Shown here: one piece after another, positions 1 through 6,622 of the stretch
Position numbering within the stretch: the first letter of the stretch is position 1
Layout of the letters: every line of letters starts with the position of its first letter
Assembly: GCA_937871705.1 (NCBI GenBank)
Contig: CALMOO010000393.1
Coordinates: 1 to 11,132 of the forward strand
From: an uncultured Hymenobacter sp.
GTDB lineage: Bacteria; Bacteroidota; Bacteroidia; Cytophagales; Hymenobacteraceae
Reading direction: 5' to 3'
DNA length: 11,132 nt
The notes under the pieces: model-generated
What the model saw: the letters and a program-made list of their open reading frames with translations, nothing else
What the model was told of the DNA's origin: nothing
Database searches by the model: none
Program-made: the position numbers and the translations under genes

Positions 1-1
1 A

Positions 2-478
2 GCTGATAGTACGCTACAGGTACGCTATAGTACGTATTACCGCGACCCGTTTGTGCAAACCCGTGTTACTAATAACCGGGTGATTGTACTTGGGGCATCG
101 GGCGGGCTGGTTCTACCGCTTGCCAACGACAACATGAACTTAATAGAAGTACTGGCCCTGGCCGGGGGCGTCGACGGCGGTGGTAGTGGTGGAGCCAGTG
201 TTTACCGATATGGAGGTAAGGTATCTAATATCCGAATAATTCGAGGTGATTTAAAAAATCCCCAAATTGAGCAGATTGACTTAAGCACCATCTCGGGTAT
301 GCGGCGCGCTAATTTACAGATGGAGCCGAACGACATTGTATACATAGAACCCGTGCGCCGTCGTTTCCTGGAAGGTCTGACTGATGCCGGACCAGTACTT
401 AGCGCAGCGGGGGTAGTACTCGGAACATTGTCTACTATATTCTCTATTATCATTATATCTCGCAACCTTAATAATTAG
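2..478 (+). CDS. Wza-like polysaccharide export (OPX) protein, C-terminal part, cut by the window edge
   Basis: This is the C-terminal 158 residues of an outer-membrane polysaccharide export protein, the channel that takes polymer to the cell surface. The reading frame is open to the left edge and already reads as protein there (R-Y-S-T-Y-Y-R-D-P-F-V-Q-T-R-V), so the gene starts outside the window and the internal GTG at 53 is not a real start. The visible part fits an SLBB/soluble-ligand-binding domain: a DPFV-x-RV strand, then NRVIVLGASGG, a hydrophobic LIEVLALAGG helix, and a closing NDIVYIEP strand typical of the family. The last 30 or so residues (about LSAAGVVLGTLSTIFSIIII) form one hydrophobic helix before a short polar tail, matching OPX proteins that end in a membrane helix. 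It lies 48 bases before the kinase gene on the same strand, which supports co-transcription and a working pair. The gap between them shows nothing notable. Confidence 0.88.
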   Translation, partial: ADSTLQVRYSTYYRDPFVQTRVTNNRVIVLGASGGLVLPLANDNMNLIEVLALAGGVDGGGSGGASVYRYGGKVSNIRIIRGDLKNPQIEQIDLSTISGMRRANLQMEPNDIVYIEPVRRRFLEGLTDAGPVLSAAGVVLGTLSTIFSIIIISRNLNN

Positions 479-526
479 GCAAACATTTTTTCGACTGGAT
501 ACGTGATTTAACGTAATTATAACTCT

Positions 527-3037
527 ATGGCATTAAGCGAGAACGCGGAACTGGAGGAGCTAATCCGCAGAGCTACTGGCGAAACTACTGGCCAGCTACC
601 CCCCACAGCAGGCCCAGCGCTTGCAGACGACCAGGACGACTCCGCCGGGCTCGACCTGAGCACGCTTGTGCTGGTAGCCCGCCGCAGCTTGATATGGGTT
701 TTCTTGCTACTGGCCTTAGGGTTTACAGGCTCTTGGCTGTTTCTCCGCTACACCAAACCAATTTATAAATCAGCTTCGCTGCTTAAGCTTGATGAGCGCT
801 CCGAGGCCGCGAACCTAGGCCTAAGTGGTTTAAAAGGTGATGACGCGCATGGCGGTGGCACGCAGCTAGCTGGTGAGATTGAGCTAATCAAATCAGGGCT
901 CACCTACCAGCACTTAAAAGAGCGCTTGGCACTCGATGTCAACTACTACGTACAAGGCACTGTGCTGGAGAATGAACTTTATAACACAGCGCCTTTTAAG
1001 ATTAAGTATAAAGTAAGTGACCCTGCATTTTACGGCTGCAAGATACAGGTAAGCTTCCCTTCACCGGAACAGTATAAGCTGAACATTAAGCTTCCTAATC
1101 AGGTACTTACGGGCACTTATACCGTGGGGCAATGGGCTCAGCTGCCCGGCTTGAAGCTACTGTTGCAACCCGTACCCGGCTCGCCGCTACCTACTGGCAA
1201 CGAGCCGCAGTACCATTTCGTGCTCATGAGCGACGGCGCGCTGAATGCGTATTTAGATAAGAACCTCGAAGTTGCCGTTATCAACCCGAGTGCTAATACC
1301 ATTCAGATTTCCTTTACGGATAACAACCCGGTAAAGGCGGCGCACATTGTCAATAATATTGACACTGTTTACTTGCAGGAAAAGCTAGCCCGAAAAAAGC
1401 AAAGCAATGACTCAACGGTTAGCTATATCAACAAAATAATCGCCGAGAATAATAAGAATCTGAACATAGCGGAAGACAACCAGATGGAATTTGTGCGCCG
1501 CTACAAGACGTACGATGTTAAATCGGAGGTAGGAGAGATAAAAAATCGGCTGGAAGCGCAGCAAGAAGAGCGACTCAAACTAGAGCAAAAGCTGCGGCTG
1601 CTAGCTGATGTGAGCACCATGATGAACCAGGAGCAGCTCACGCGCAACGATGACGAAACTGTAGCGGACAACCTACCTGGCTTAGTAAGTATTGAGGATG
1701 CAGTGCTGGTCGGCATGTTAAACGACCTAGACTACCAGCAGCGAGCCTTGCGGCTTACACTTAAGTCGCAGACCGATAAAACAGTGGCTGTTCAGTTGAA
1801 ACAGGCCAACATCCGGGAAACGCGTGATGCTTTGCGCCGCCAGTTGCGCCAAGACCAGCAACTGCTGCAAGGTCAGCTAAACCGCCTTAATCAGCGCGAT
1901 GCTGAGCTGAACGACCGGCTCATGGCGATGCCGGAAAGAGCTACTGAGCTAGACCGCCTCAGACGGCCGCTTGATTTATATGCAAATGCTTATCAGTCAT
2001 TAATTAACAAGAAGCTAGACTTCAACATTGCTAAGTCGGGTACTACGGCCGATTTCCAAATTCTTTCGCCGGCTTCACCTCCTAGTGCGCCGATTTCGCC
2101 CGTGCGGCTGCTGGTATATGCGATTGGGCTGGCAGGCGGACTAGTATTGGGCCTCGGGCTAATTGCGATACGCTACCTCATGCACAACACGGTGACGGGG
2201 GTAAGCGAGCTGGAGCGTGGCGCTAAGGCATCGGTGCTGGGCGTTATTCCAACTTATGAGAAAGAGAAGCTGGAGGTCTCGCGTCTTATTGTGGATAAGA
2301 ACCCGAAATCATCCGTTTCGGAGGCAATCCGGTCTATCAGAACCAACCTGGACTTTATTAGTCCGGCTAGTAAAAAGCGAGTAATTTCAATCACCTCGAC
2401 GATATCAGGCGAGGGCAAGACGTTTGTAGCTGTGAACTTAGGAGGCATCATCGCCTTATCGGGGCAGCGCGTTGTCATTCTGGACTTAGACATGCGTAAG
2501 CCTAAGGTTAACCTGGCTTTTGATGCAGAAAACGTGCGTGGTATCAGCACCATTCTCATTGACCGACACAGCGTGGCCGAATGCATTCAGCACACTACTA
2601 TTGAGTCGCTGGATTTTATTTCGGCGGGCCCTACCCCCCCTAACCCGTCAGAACTCATCCTGAACGCTCGCTTTGACCAGATGCTGGCCGAGCTTCACCG
2701 CAGCTACGATGTTATTCTGATTGATACTCCACCAGTAGGCTTGGTTACGGATGGCATTCTCATCATGCGCAAGGCTGACGTTCCGATATACATTGTACGG
2801 GCGAACTACTCGCGCAAGGCTTTCCTCAAGAATCTAAATCGCTTGATGAGCAATAACCAGTTTACCAAGATGTGCACGGTGCTCAATGATGCGAAGGCCC
2901 AGGGCTCTTATGGCTATGGGTACGGCTATGGCTATGGCTACGGTTATGGGTATGGCGGCGGGTATGGTATGGGCTACTACGAAGAGCCTACGTTGCCAAA
3001 AACGCTGGCTCAGAAGGTAAAAAGTTTTTTCAGCTAA
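527..3037 (+). CDS. wzc: Wzc-type polysaccharide co-polymerase with BY-kinase (tyrosine autokinase) domain
   Basis: An 836-residue inner-membrane protein that controls polymer length and export by cycles of autophosphorylation on a C-terminal tyrosine cluster. Domains in order: cytoplasmic N-terminus; first membrane helix at about 50-74; a periplasmic Wzz-like region with a long charged coiled coil at about 290-490; a proline-rich stretch (SPASPPSAPISPVR) leading into the second membrane helix at about 528-548; and the cytoplasmic kinase. Kinase motifs are all present: the oligomerisation motif ExxRxxR (E599, R602, R605), Walker A SGEGKT with K631, Walker A' ILDLDMRKPK with D653 and D655, and Walker B ILIDTPP with D733. 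The tail has eleven tyrosines between 795 and 818, eight of them in a strict Tyr-Gly alternation. The length is usual for one-polypeptide kinases of Gram-negative bacteria. The ATG at 527 is 48 bases after the export gene. The family call is near certain; the polymer handled is unknown. Confidence 0.95.
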   Translation: MALSENAELEELIRRATGETTGQLPPTAGPALADDQDDSAGLDLSTLVLVARRSLIWVFLLLALGFTGSWLFLRYTKPIYKSASLLKLDERSEAANLGLSGLKGDDAHGGGTQLAGEIELIKSGLTYQHLKERLALDVNYYVQGTVLENELYNTAPFKIKYKVSDPAFYGCKIQVSFPSPEQYKLNIKLPNQVLTGTYTVGQWAQLPGLKLLLQPVPGSPLPTGNEPQYHFVLMSDGALNAYLDKNLEVAVINPSANTIQISFTDNNPVKAAHIVNNIDTVYLQEKLARKKQSNDSTVSYINKIIAENNKNLNIAEDNQMEFVRRYKTYDVKSEVGEIKNRLEAQQEERLKLEQKLRLLADVSTMMNQEQLTRNDDETVADNLPGLVSIEDAVLVGMLNDLDYQQRALRLTLKSQTDKTVAVQLKQANIRETRDALRRQLRQDQQLLQGQLNRLNQRDAELNDRLMAMPERATELDRLRRPLDLYANAYQSLINKKLDFNIAKSGTTADFQILSPASPPSAPISPVRLLVYAIGLAGGLVLGLGLIAIRYLMHNTVTGVSELERGAKASVLGVIPTYEKEKLEVSRLIVDKNPKSSVSEAIRSIRTNLDFISPASKKRVISITSTISGEGKTFVAVNLGGIIALSGQRVVILDLDMRKPKVNLAFDAENVRGISTILIDRHSVAECIQHTTIESLDFISAGPTPPNPSELILNARFDQMLAELHRSYDVILIDTPPVGLVTDGILIMRKADVPIYIVRANYSRKAFLKNLNRLMSNNQFTKMCTVLNDAKAQGSYGYGYGYGYGYGYGYGGGYGMGYYEEPTLPKTLAQKVKSFFS
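2909..2956 (+). repeat. In-frame hexanucleotide tandem repeat (TAYGGN)8 encoding Tyr-Gly
   Basis: Eight consecutive 6-base units of the form TAT/TAC-GGC/GGG/GGT encode residues 795-810 of the kinase. Seven of the eight units differ from TATGGC by at most two wobble bases, so the tract has both protein-level and DNA-level repetition. Gain or loss of a unit would keep the frame and change the number of phosphorylatable tyrosines. That consequence is inferred. Confidence 0.9.
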
Positions 3038-3046
3038 TTGCCCAGC

Positions 3047-3829
3047 ATGAGCAGTCTTTGGCAGCGCCTGTTTGGTCGCAGCGCCGCTACCGTAGCTGGT
3101 AACCCTAAACTGGCGCAGCCTTTAGCCAGCCTGGGGGCCGATATGCACTCGCACTTATTGCCAGGCCTCGATGATGGGGCTGCCACCATTGAGCATAGCT
3201 TGGAACTGCTGCGCGAACTACGCGAGTTGGGTTTTCATAAGCTCATCATGACGCCCCATATCATGGGCGATTTTTACAAGAATACGCCCGCTGGTATTCG
3301 GGCTGCGCTAGCCGAGCTGCAAGATGCCGCGGCGCTGGCTGGCCTTGGCGATGTGACGCTGGAATGTGCCGCCGAATATTACCTTGATGAGTGGCTGGGC
3401 CAGAAGCTGGCCGATAGCACCGAGCTGCTGAGCTTTGGAGGCGAGCAGCGGTATCTGCTGATTGAGACGTCGTACATGAACGAGCCGTTCAACCTCCAAC
3501 GCACTATATTCGAGCTAAAAGCAGCGGGCTACCAGCCCGTACTTGCGCACCCAGAACGCTATACGTACCTGTATGGTCGCTTCTCGGAAATTAAGAAGCT
3601 CAAGCGAGAGTACGGAGTATTGCTGCAGCTCAATCTTAATTCGTTGGCGGGCTATTATTCGCCGGGGGCCCGCCATGTGGCAGAGCAGATGATTGACAAT
3701 GGCTTAGTTGACTTTGTTGGTACTGACACGCACCATTTGCGCCACACAGCCGCACTAGCTACCAAAACAGTGGCCTCGCCATACTTCCGCAAGCTGCTGG
3801 CCCTACCCCTTCTCAATAATACACTTTAG
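3047..3829 (+). CDS. cpsB: PHP-type tyrosine-protein phosphatase (CpsB/CapC/YwqE family)
   Basis: A 260-residue, metal-dependent phosphatase of the PHP superfamily. Members remove phosphate from the tyrosine cluster of BY-kinases in capsule synthesis. It is cytoplasmic, with no signal peptide or membrane helix. The PHP motifs appear in order: DMHSHLLPGLDDGA with H34, H36 and the paired D42-D43; TPH at H71; an ECAAE segment with E106 and E110; LAHPERY with H168, E170 and R171; and GTDTHH with D227, H229 and H230. These are the likely metal ligands and active-site residues. I chose the ATG at 3047, nine bases after the kinase stop, over an in-frame TTG at 3038, because ATG is the usual start and the three extra residues add nothing. 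The tight spacing suggests translational coupling to the kinase, its expected substrate. The family is clear; the substrate is inferred from context. Confidence 0.93.
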   Translation: MSSLWQRLFGRSAATVAGNPKLAQPLASLGADMHSHLLPGLDDGAATIEHSLELLRELRELGFHKLIMTPHIMGDFYKNTPAGIRAALAELQDAAALAGLGDVTLECAAEYYLDEWLGQKLADSTELLSFGGEQRYLLIETSYMNEPFNLQRTIFELKAAGYQPVLAHPERYTYLYGRFSEIKKLKREYGVLLQLNLNSLAGYYSPGARHVAEQMIDNGLVDFVGTDTHHLRHTAALATKTVASPYFRKLLALPLLNNTL

Positions 3830-3882
3830 CTTACCTCTGGCTGGGAAACGCTTTGCTCTTGGGCAACTTTCATTTTTAACTT

Positions 3883-4908
3883 ATGATTTTTGTTACCGGT
3901 GGCACCGGTCTCATTGGCTCTTTTCTGCTGCACGAGCTGCGAGCGCGAGGACTGCCGGTGCGTGCCTTGCACCGGGGCGCCGTGCCCACCGAGGCCGCAC
4001 CAGGGGTAGAGTGGGTGGCTGGCGACTTGCTGGATACCAGTGTGCTGGCGTCGGCTATATCGCCGGAGGTGACGCACGTTTTTCATTGTGCCGGGCTGGT
4101 TTCCTACGCTCCCCAAGACGAAGATGCGCTGCTGCAAGTGAACGTGGAGGGTACCGCCGCTGTGGTCGATGCTTGTTTGGCCTGCCCAGGCATTCGGCTC
4201 GGGCATGTGTCGTCGGTAGCAGCACTGGGCCGGCCAGCCGCTGCTTCGGGTGATGCTGGCTCCTCCCCTACCCCCCAGTTCGTGACCGAGACGGCAACCT
4301 GGGACCTGGGAGCTAGCCATCCGGCGTATGCTACCAGCAAGTACCTGGGCGAGCTGGAGGTCTGGCGCGGCGCAGCCGAGGGCTTATCGGCAGTCATTGT
4401 CAATCCATCGGTAGTGGTAGGGCCCGGTGATTGGCACCGTAGCAGCACGCGGCTGCTGCGCTATGCTTATGATGAGCATTATTTCTACACCCGAGGCCTG
4501 CTCAATTTTGTGGATGTGCGCGATGTAGTGGCGCAGCTGCTGCGGCTAGTGCTAGAATTGCCGCCTACCCCCCCCGAGCGCTACATACTAAGCGGAGGTG
4601 CTTGCTCACTCGGCGATTTTTTGCGGGCCACGGCGGGCGTTTTTGGGCGGCGCCCACCCGCCGTGGCAGTGCCCGACTGGGCCGCCGAAATCATCTGGCG
4701 CTTTGAGCATGCCCGCTCCCTGCTCACTGGTGCTCGCCCCCTCATTACCCGCGACACAGCACGGGCCGGCCGCCGGGCAGTGTACTACAATGCGCACAAG
4801 GTTCAGAAGGCCACTGGCTTAGGCTTTAAGCCTCTTGCCGACACTATTGCTTGGGCCGCTCGTGGCCTTGAAACGAACCGGACTGGCTCGCAGACGGTTG
4901 TATCTTAG
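3883..4908 (+). CDS. NAD(P)-dependent epimerase/dehydratase/reductase, extended SDR family
   Basis: A 341-residue Rossmann-fold oxidoreductase. The cofactor motif starts at residue 5 (TGGTGLIG, with G6, G9 and G12), followed by an acid-bearing strand end, EWVAGDLLD. The catalytic set of extended SDRs is visible: the SSV segment at S110-S111 and YxxxK with Y149 and K153. NPSVVVGPGDW and FVDVRDV further on are typical of the dihydroflavonol-4-reductase-like/NAD-dependent epimerase group. No signal peptide is seen, so it should be cytoplasmic. It follows the phosphatase by 53 bases on the same strand and may be the last gene of the polysaccharide operon, which would suit a nucleotide-sugar or small-carbonyl substrate. 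The DFR-like sequence type is also found far from sugar clusters, so the substrate is not determined. No terminator is evident after it. Confidence 0.87.
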   Translation: MIFVTGGTGLIGSFLLHELRARGLPVRALHRGAVPTEAAPGVEWVAGDLLDTSVLASAISPEVTHVFHCAGLVSYAPQDEDALLQVNVEGTAAVVDACLACPGIRLGHVSSVAALGRPAAASGDAGSSPTPQFVTETATWDLGASHPAYATSKYLGELEVWRGAAEGLSAVIVNPSVVVGPGDWHRSSTRLLRYAYDEHYFYTRGLLNFVDVRDVVAQLLRLVLELPPTPPERYILSGGACSLGDFLRATAGVFGRRPPAVAVPDWAAEIIWRFEHARSLLTGARPLITRDTARAGRRAVYYNAHKVQKATGLGFKPLADTIAWAARGLETNRTGSQTVVS

Positions 4909-4985
4909 CAAATCACGCAGGCAACGCCCTTTCCTGATTACGCGACCATCGTGTAATTTTCCTGCTTGATTCGGCCTATTTATTG

Positions 4986-5000
4986 CCTGGCATTACCAGG
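4986..5000. promoter_or_regulatory. Palindrome CCTGG-N5-CCAGG upstream of the TPR gene
   Basis: A perfect 5-bp inverted repeat with a 5-base centre lies in the 144-base gap between the SDR and TPR genes. No T-run follows, so it does not look like an intrinsic terminator. A regulator site or a small RNA hairpin is possible. The role is inferred from position alone. Confidence 0.35.
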
Positions 5001-5001
5001 A

Positions 5002-5034
5002 TAGCTGAACGAATTCGACTTAGCTAACGAATTC
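5002..5034 (+). repeat. Tandem direct repeat TAGCT(G)AACGAATTC, possible operator
   Basis: TAGCTGAACGAATTC at 5002-5016 is repeated as TAGCTAACGAATTC at 5021-5034, differing only by one missing base. Each copy contains a GAATTC palindrome, and the palindromes are 18 bases apart. The second copy ends 18 bases before the TPR start codon, right after the palindrome at 4986-5000. A pair of binding sites for a dimeric regulator would look like this, but no regulator is identified. Confidence 0.45.
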
Positions 5035-5052
5035 ATACTACTTCGTGACTTT

Positions 5053-6456
5053 ATGCGCATGAACGAATCATTTGATGACCCCAGAGCGGCCCAAAACGCG
5101 GTACGCCGTTATGAGCGGATGGTAGCTCAAAATGAGGCCACTTTTTTTGACTTGGAAGAGTTTGAAATTATTATTGATTACTATGTAACTACTGCTGCCT
5201 TCGACAAAGCGCAGCAAGCCTGCGATGCGGCGCTAAGCCAATATCCTTTTTCTACCGAGCTGCTCATCGACCGCGCGCAGATTTCGGCTATGCGGGGCGA
5301 CTATACCGAGGCCGAGCGCCAGATTTCGAACGTAGCCAGCCTTGACCCCGACAATGCTGATGTGGCGGTTACGCGGGGTATTATTTCTACTCAGCGGGGC
5401 GATTTTGAGGAAGCTGTACAGTATTTCCAAACTGCGCTGCAGCAAAATCCCGACCGCGAAGACATCCACTTCAACCTGGGCTTAGCTTACCAGAGCTGGC
5501 AGAAGTATAAGAGCGCGGCTCGCCACTACAAGCACAGCCTACGCCTACAGCCCGACAACGAAACGACGGTTCAGGAATTGCTCAACTGCTTGGAGACCAG
5601 CAACCGCTTGCCCGAGCACGAGGAGTATTTTCAACGATTTACGGATGACGACCCGTACTCGGCGGTGGCGTGGTATAACCTTGGTCAATACTATTATCGG
5701 CTCGAAAAGTATGACGAGGCGGCTGCGGCCTTTGACTATGCCATTGTCATTGAGGCCGACTTTTATGATGCCCACCACTGGCTGGCCGACACCTATGTGT
5801 GTCAGCAGCAGTACCAGCGCGCCATTACCGAATTTGAGCTGAGCTACCCCCCCGGTGAGCCGACAGACGAGGCCCAGTGCAACATTGGGGAGTGCTACGA
5901 GAAGTTGCGCGATTGGGAGCACGCCCGGCAGTATTACCGCAAGGCGCTGGAAATCAATCCAAACATGGATGAAGCCTGGTTTGGCCAGGGCGTGTTGCTA
6001 CAAGAGCAGGAGCGGCCATTTGAGGCGCTGCACTTCTTCCGCAAAGCGGTGGAATTGTATGGCGAAAGTGGAGAGTATTGGTCGGCACTTGGCGCGGCCG
6101 AGAATCAGGTTGGTAACATTGTGAGTGCGCTGGAAGCTTATGAGAAAGCCACTGAGGTAGCGCCTGAGGACGCAACCGGCTGGGTAAGCTGGAGTGCCAT
6201 CTTGTACGAGCAAGGCCACTATGAAGAGGCCATTGACCTGCTCAGCCGCGCGGTGGAACTGCACCCACATGAGGCACATTTTCATTATATGCTGTGTGCC
6301 TACCTGCTGGCAGCTGGCCGCTTGCGCGAAGCTTATCAGGAGCTAGAGACGTCGCTTACGCTCAATTATGAGCAGCACACGCTGTTGTTCGATTATTTTC
6401 CGGAGCTGGAAAAGCAGCCGGCATTACGTCGGCTCATCGACCAGTTTCGCAAGTAG
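5053..6456 (+). CDS. Tetratricopeptide (TPR) repeat protein
   Basis: A 467-residue protein made almost wholly of TPR helical hairpins, from about residue 35 to 445, roughly eleven or twelve units of about 34 residues. Good examples of the W/L-G-Y-A-F-A-P pattern are the unit with GDYTEAERQISNVASLDPD (82-100), the one with GDFEEAVQYFQTALQQNP, and the one with EKYDEAAAAFDYAIVIEAD. TPR arrays act as scaffolds that bind partner proteins. No signal peptide, lipobox or membrane helix is present, so it is probably cytoplasmic. Two in-frame ATGs lie at 5053 and 5059; the first was taken but either could be used. The gene has its own upstream gap with repeat-like sites and is followed by an intrinsic terminator, so it may be a single-gene unit. 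The partner and function are unknown. Base composition resembles the flanking genes. Confidence 0.9.
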   Translation: MRMNESFDDPRAAQNAVRRYERMVAQNEATFFDLEEFEIIIDYYVTTAAFDKAQQACDAALSQYPFSTELLIDRAQISAMRGDYTEAERQISNVASLDPDNADVAVTRGIISTQRGDFEEAVQYFQTALQQNPDREDIHFNLGLAYQSWQKYKSAARHYKHSLRLQPDNETTVQELLNCLETSNRLPEHEEYFQRFTDDDPYSAVAWYNLGQYYYRLEKYDEAAAAFDYAIVIEADFYDAHHWLADTYVCQQQYQRAITEFELSYPPGEPTDEAQCNIGECYEKLRDWEHARQYYRKALEINPNMDEAWFGQGVLLQEQERPFEALHFFRKAVELYGESGEYWSALGAAENQVGNIVSALEAYEKATEVAPEDATGWVSWSAILYEQGHYEEAIDLLSRAVELHPHEAHFHYMLCAYLLAAGRLREAYQELETSLTLNYEQHTLLFDYFPELEKQPALRRLIDQFRK

Positions 6457-6502
6457 GTGTGGCTTTAGCTCGCCATTGGCGGCTACTAACCTGTATGGCT
6501 TT

Positions 6503-6510
6503 TACTTTTG
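6503..6510 (+). promoter_or_regulatory. Bacteroidota -7 promoter element TACTTTTG, candidate promoter of comA
   Basis: TACTTTTG is an exact match to the Bacteroidota sigma-ABfrA -7 consensus TAnnTTTG. A TTG at 6476-6478 lies 24 bases upstream as a possible -33 element, slightly beyond the usual 17-23 spacing. Transcription would begin near 6517, inside the left arm of the following terminator hairpin. It would therefore escape that terminator and give a leader of about 105 bases for comA. Confidence 0.45.
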
Positions 6511-6513
6511 CAC

Positions 6514-6546
6514 CTGCCTGCCCTATTTTGGGCAGGCAGTTTTTTT
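6514..6546 (+). terminator. Intrinsic terminator after the TPR gene
   Basis: A perfect 10-bp G+C-rich stem, CTGCCTGCCC (6514-6523) with GGGCAGGCAG (6530-6539), closes a TATTTT loop and is followed at once by seven T's (6540-6546). This is a classic rho-independent terminator on the + strand, 57 bases after the TPR stop codon. Confidence 0.92.
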
Positions 6547-6622
6547 ATTCAGATTGTTCAACTAGCTCTTGGCGCCTAGCCTATGCGCCGCCAATGGCAA
6601 GCTAAAGCTTACCCTACCCTGC

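Larger units (their letters stand above)
6462..6608. repeat. 22-bp near-perfect inverted repeat pair bounding a 147-bp intergenic element
   Basis: The left arm, 6462-6483 (GCTTTAGCT...CCATTGGCGGC), and the right arm, 6587-6608 (GCCGCCAATGG...AGCTAAAGC), are reverse complements at 21 of 22 positions. The single mismatch is 6471 against 6599. Short GTAGG/CCTAC matches continue outside the arms (6453-6457 and 6613-6617) after four mismatched pairs. The arms start 5 bases after the TPR stop codon, end 14 bases before the comA start, and enclose both the terminator and a promoter-like element. Each arm also holds a small palindrome around CCATTGG, which explains only part of the match. No clear target-site duplication is seen. 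It may be a small non-coding mobile or REP-like element, or a long RNA stem. Confidence 0.75.

Noticed and set aside
53..478. GTG at 53 as the start of the export protein gene
   Set aside because: The frame stays open and homologous-looking back to base 2, so the apparent start is only an effect of the window edge.
3826..4320. 164-residue open frame on the - strand under the SDR gene
   Set aside because: It lies almost wholly opposite a gene with clear SDR motifs, has no recognisable domain and has low-complexity composition. It is a shadow frame.
4568..4575. C8 tract in the SDR gene as a phase-variation switch
   Set aside because: Eight C's are short for slippage control, the frame is intact, and similar C-runs occur in several neighbouring genes, so it is better treated as part of the CTACCCC motif excess.
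6462..6608. Insertion-sequence remnant with target-site duplication
   Set aside because: No transposase fragment is present and the bases outside the arms do not form a clear direct repeat, so only a non-coding repeat is claimed.
6569..6622. TTG start 54 bases upstream of comA
   Set aside because: The extra residues have no family match and run through the inverted-repeat arm; the ATG at 6623 fits the family N-terminus.
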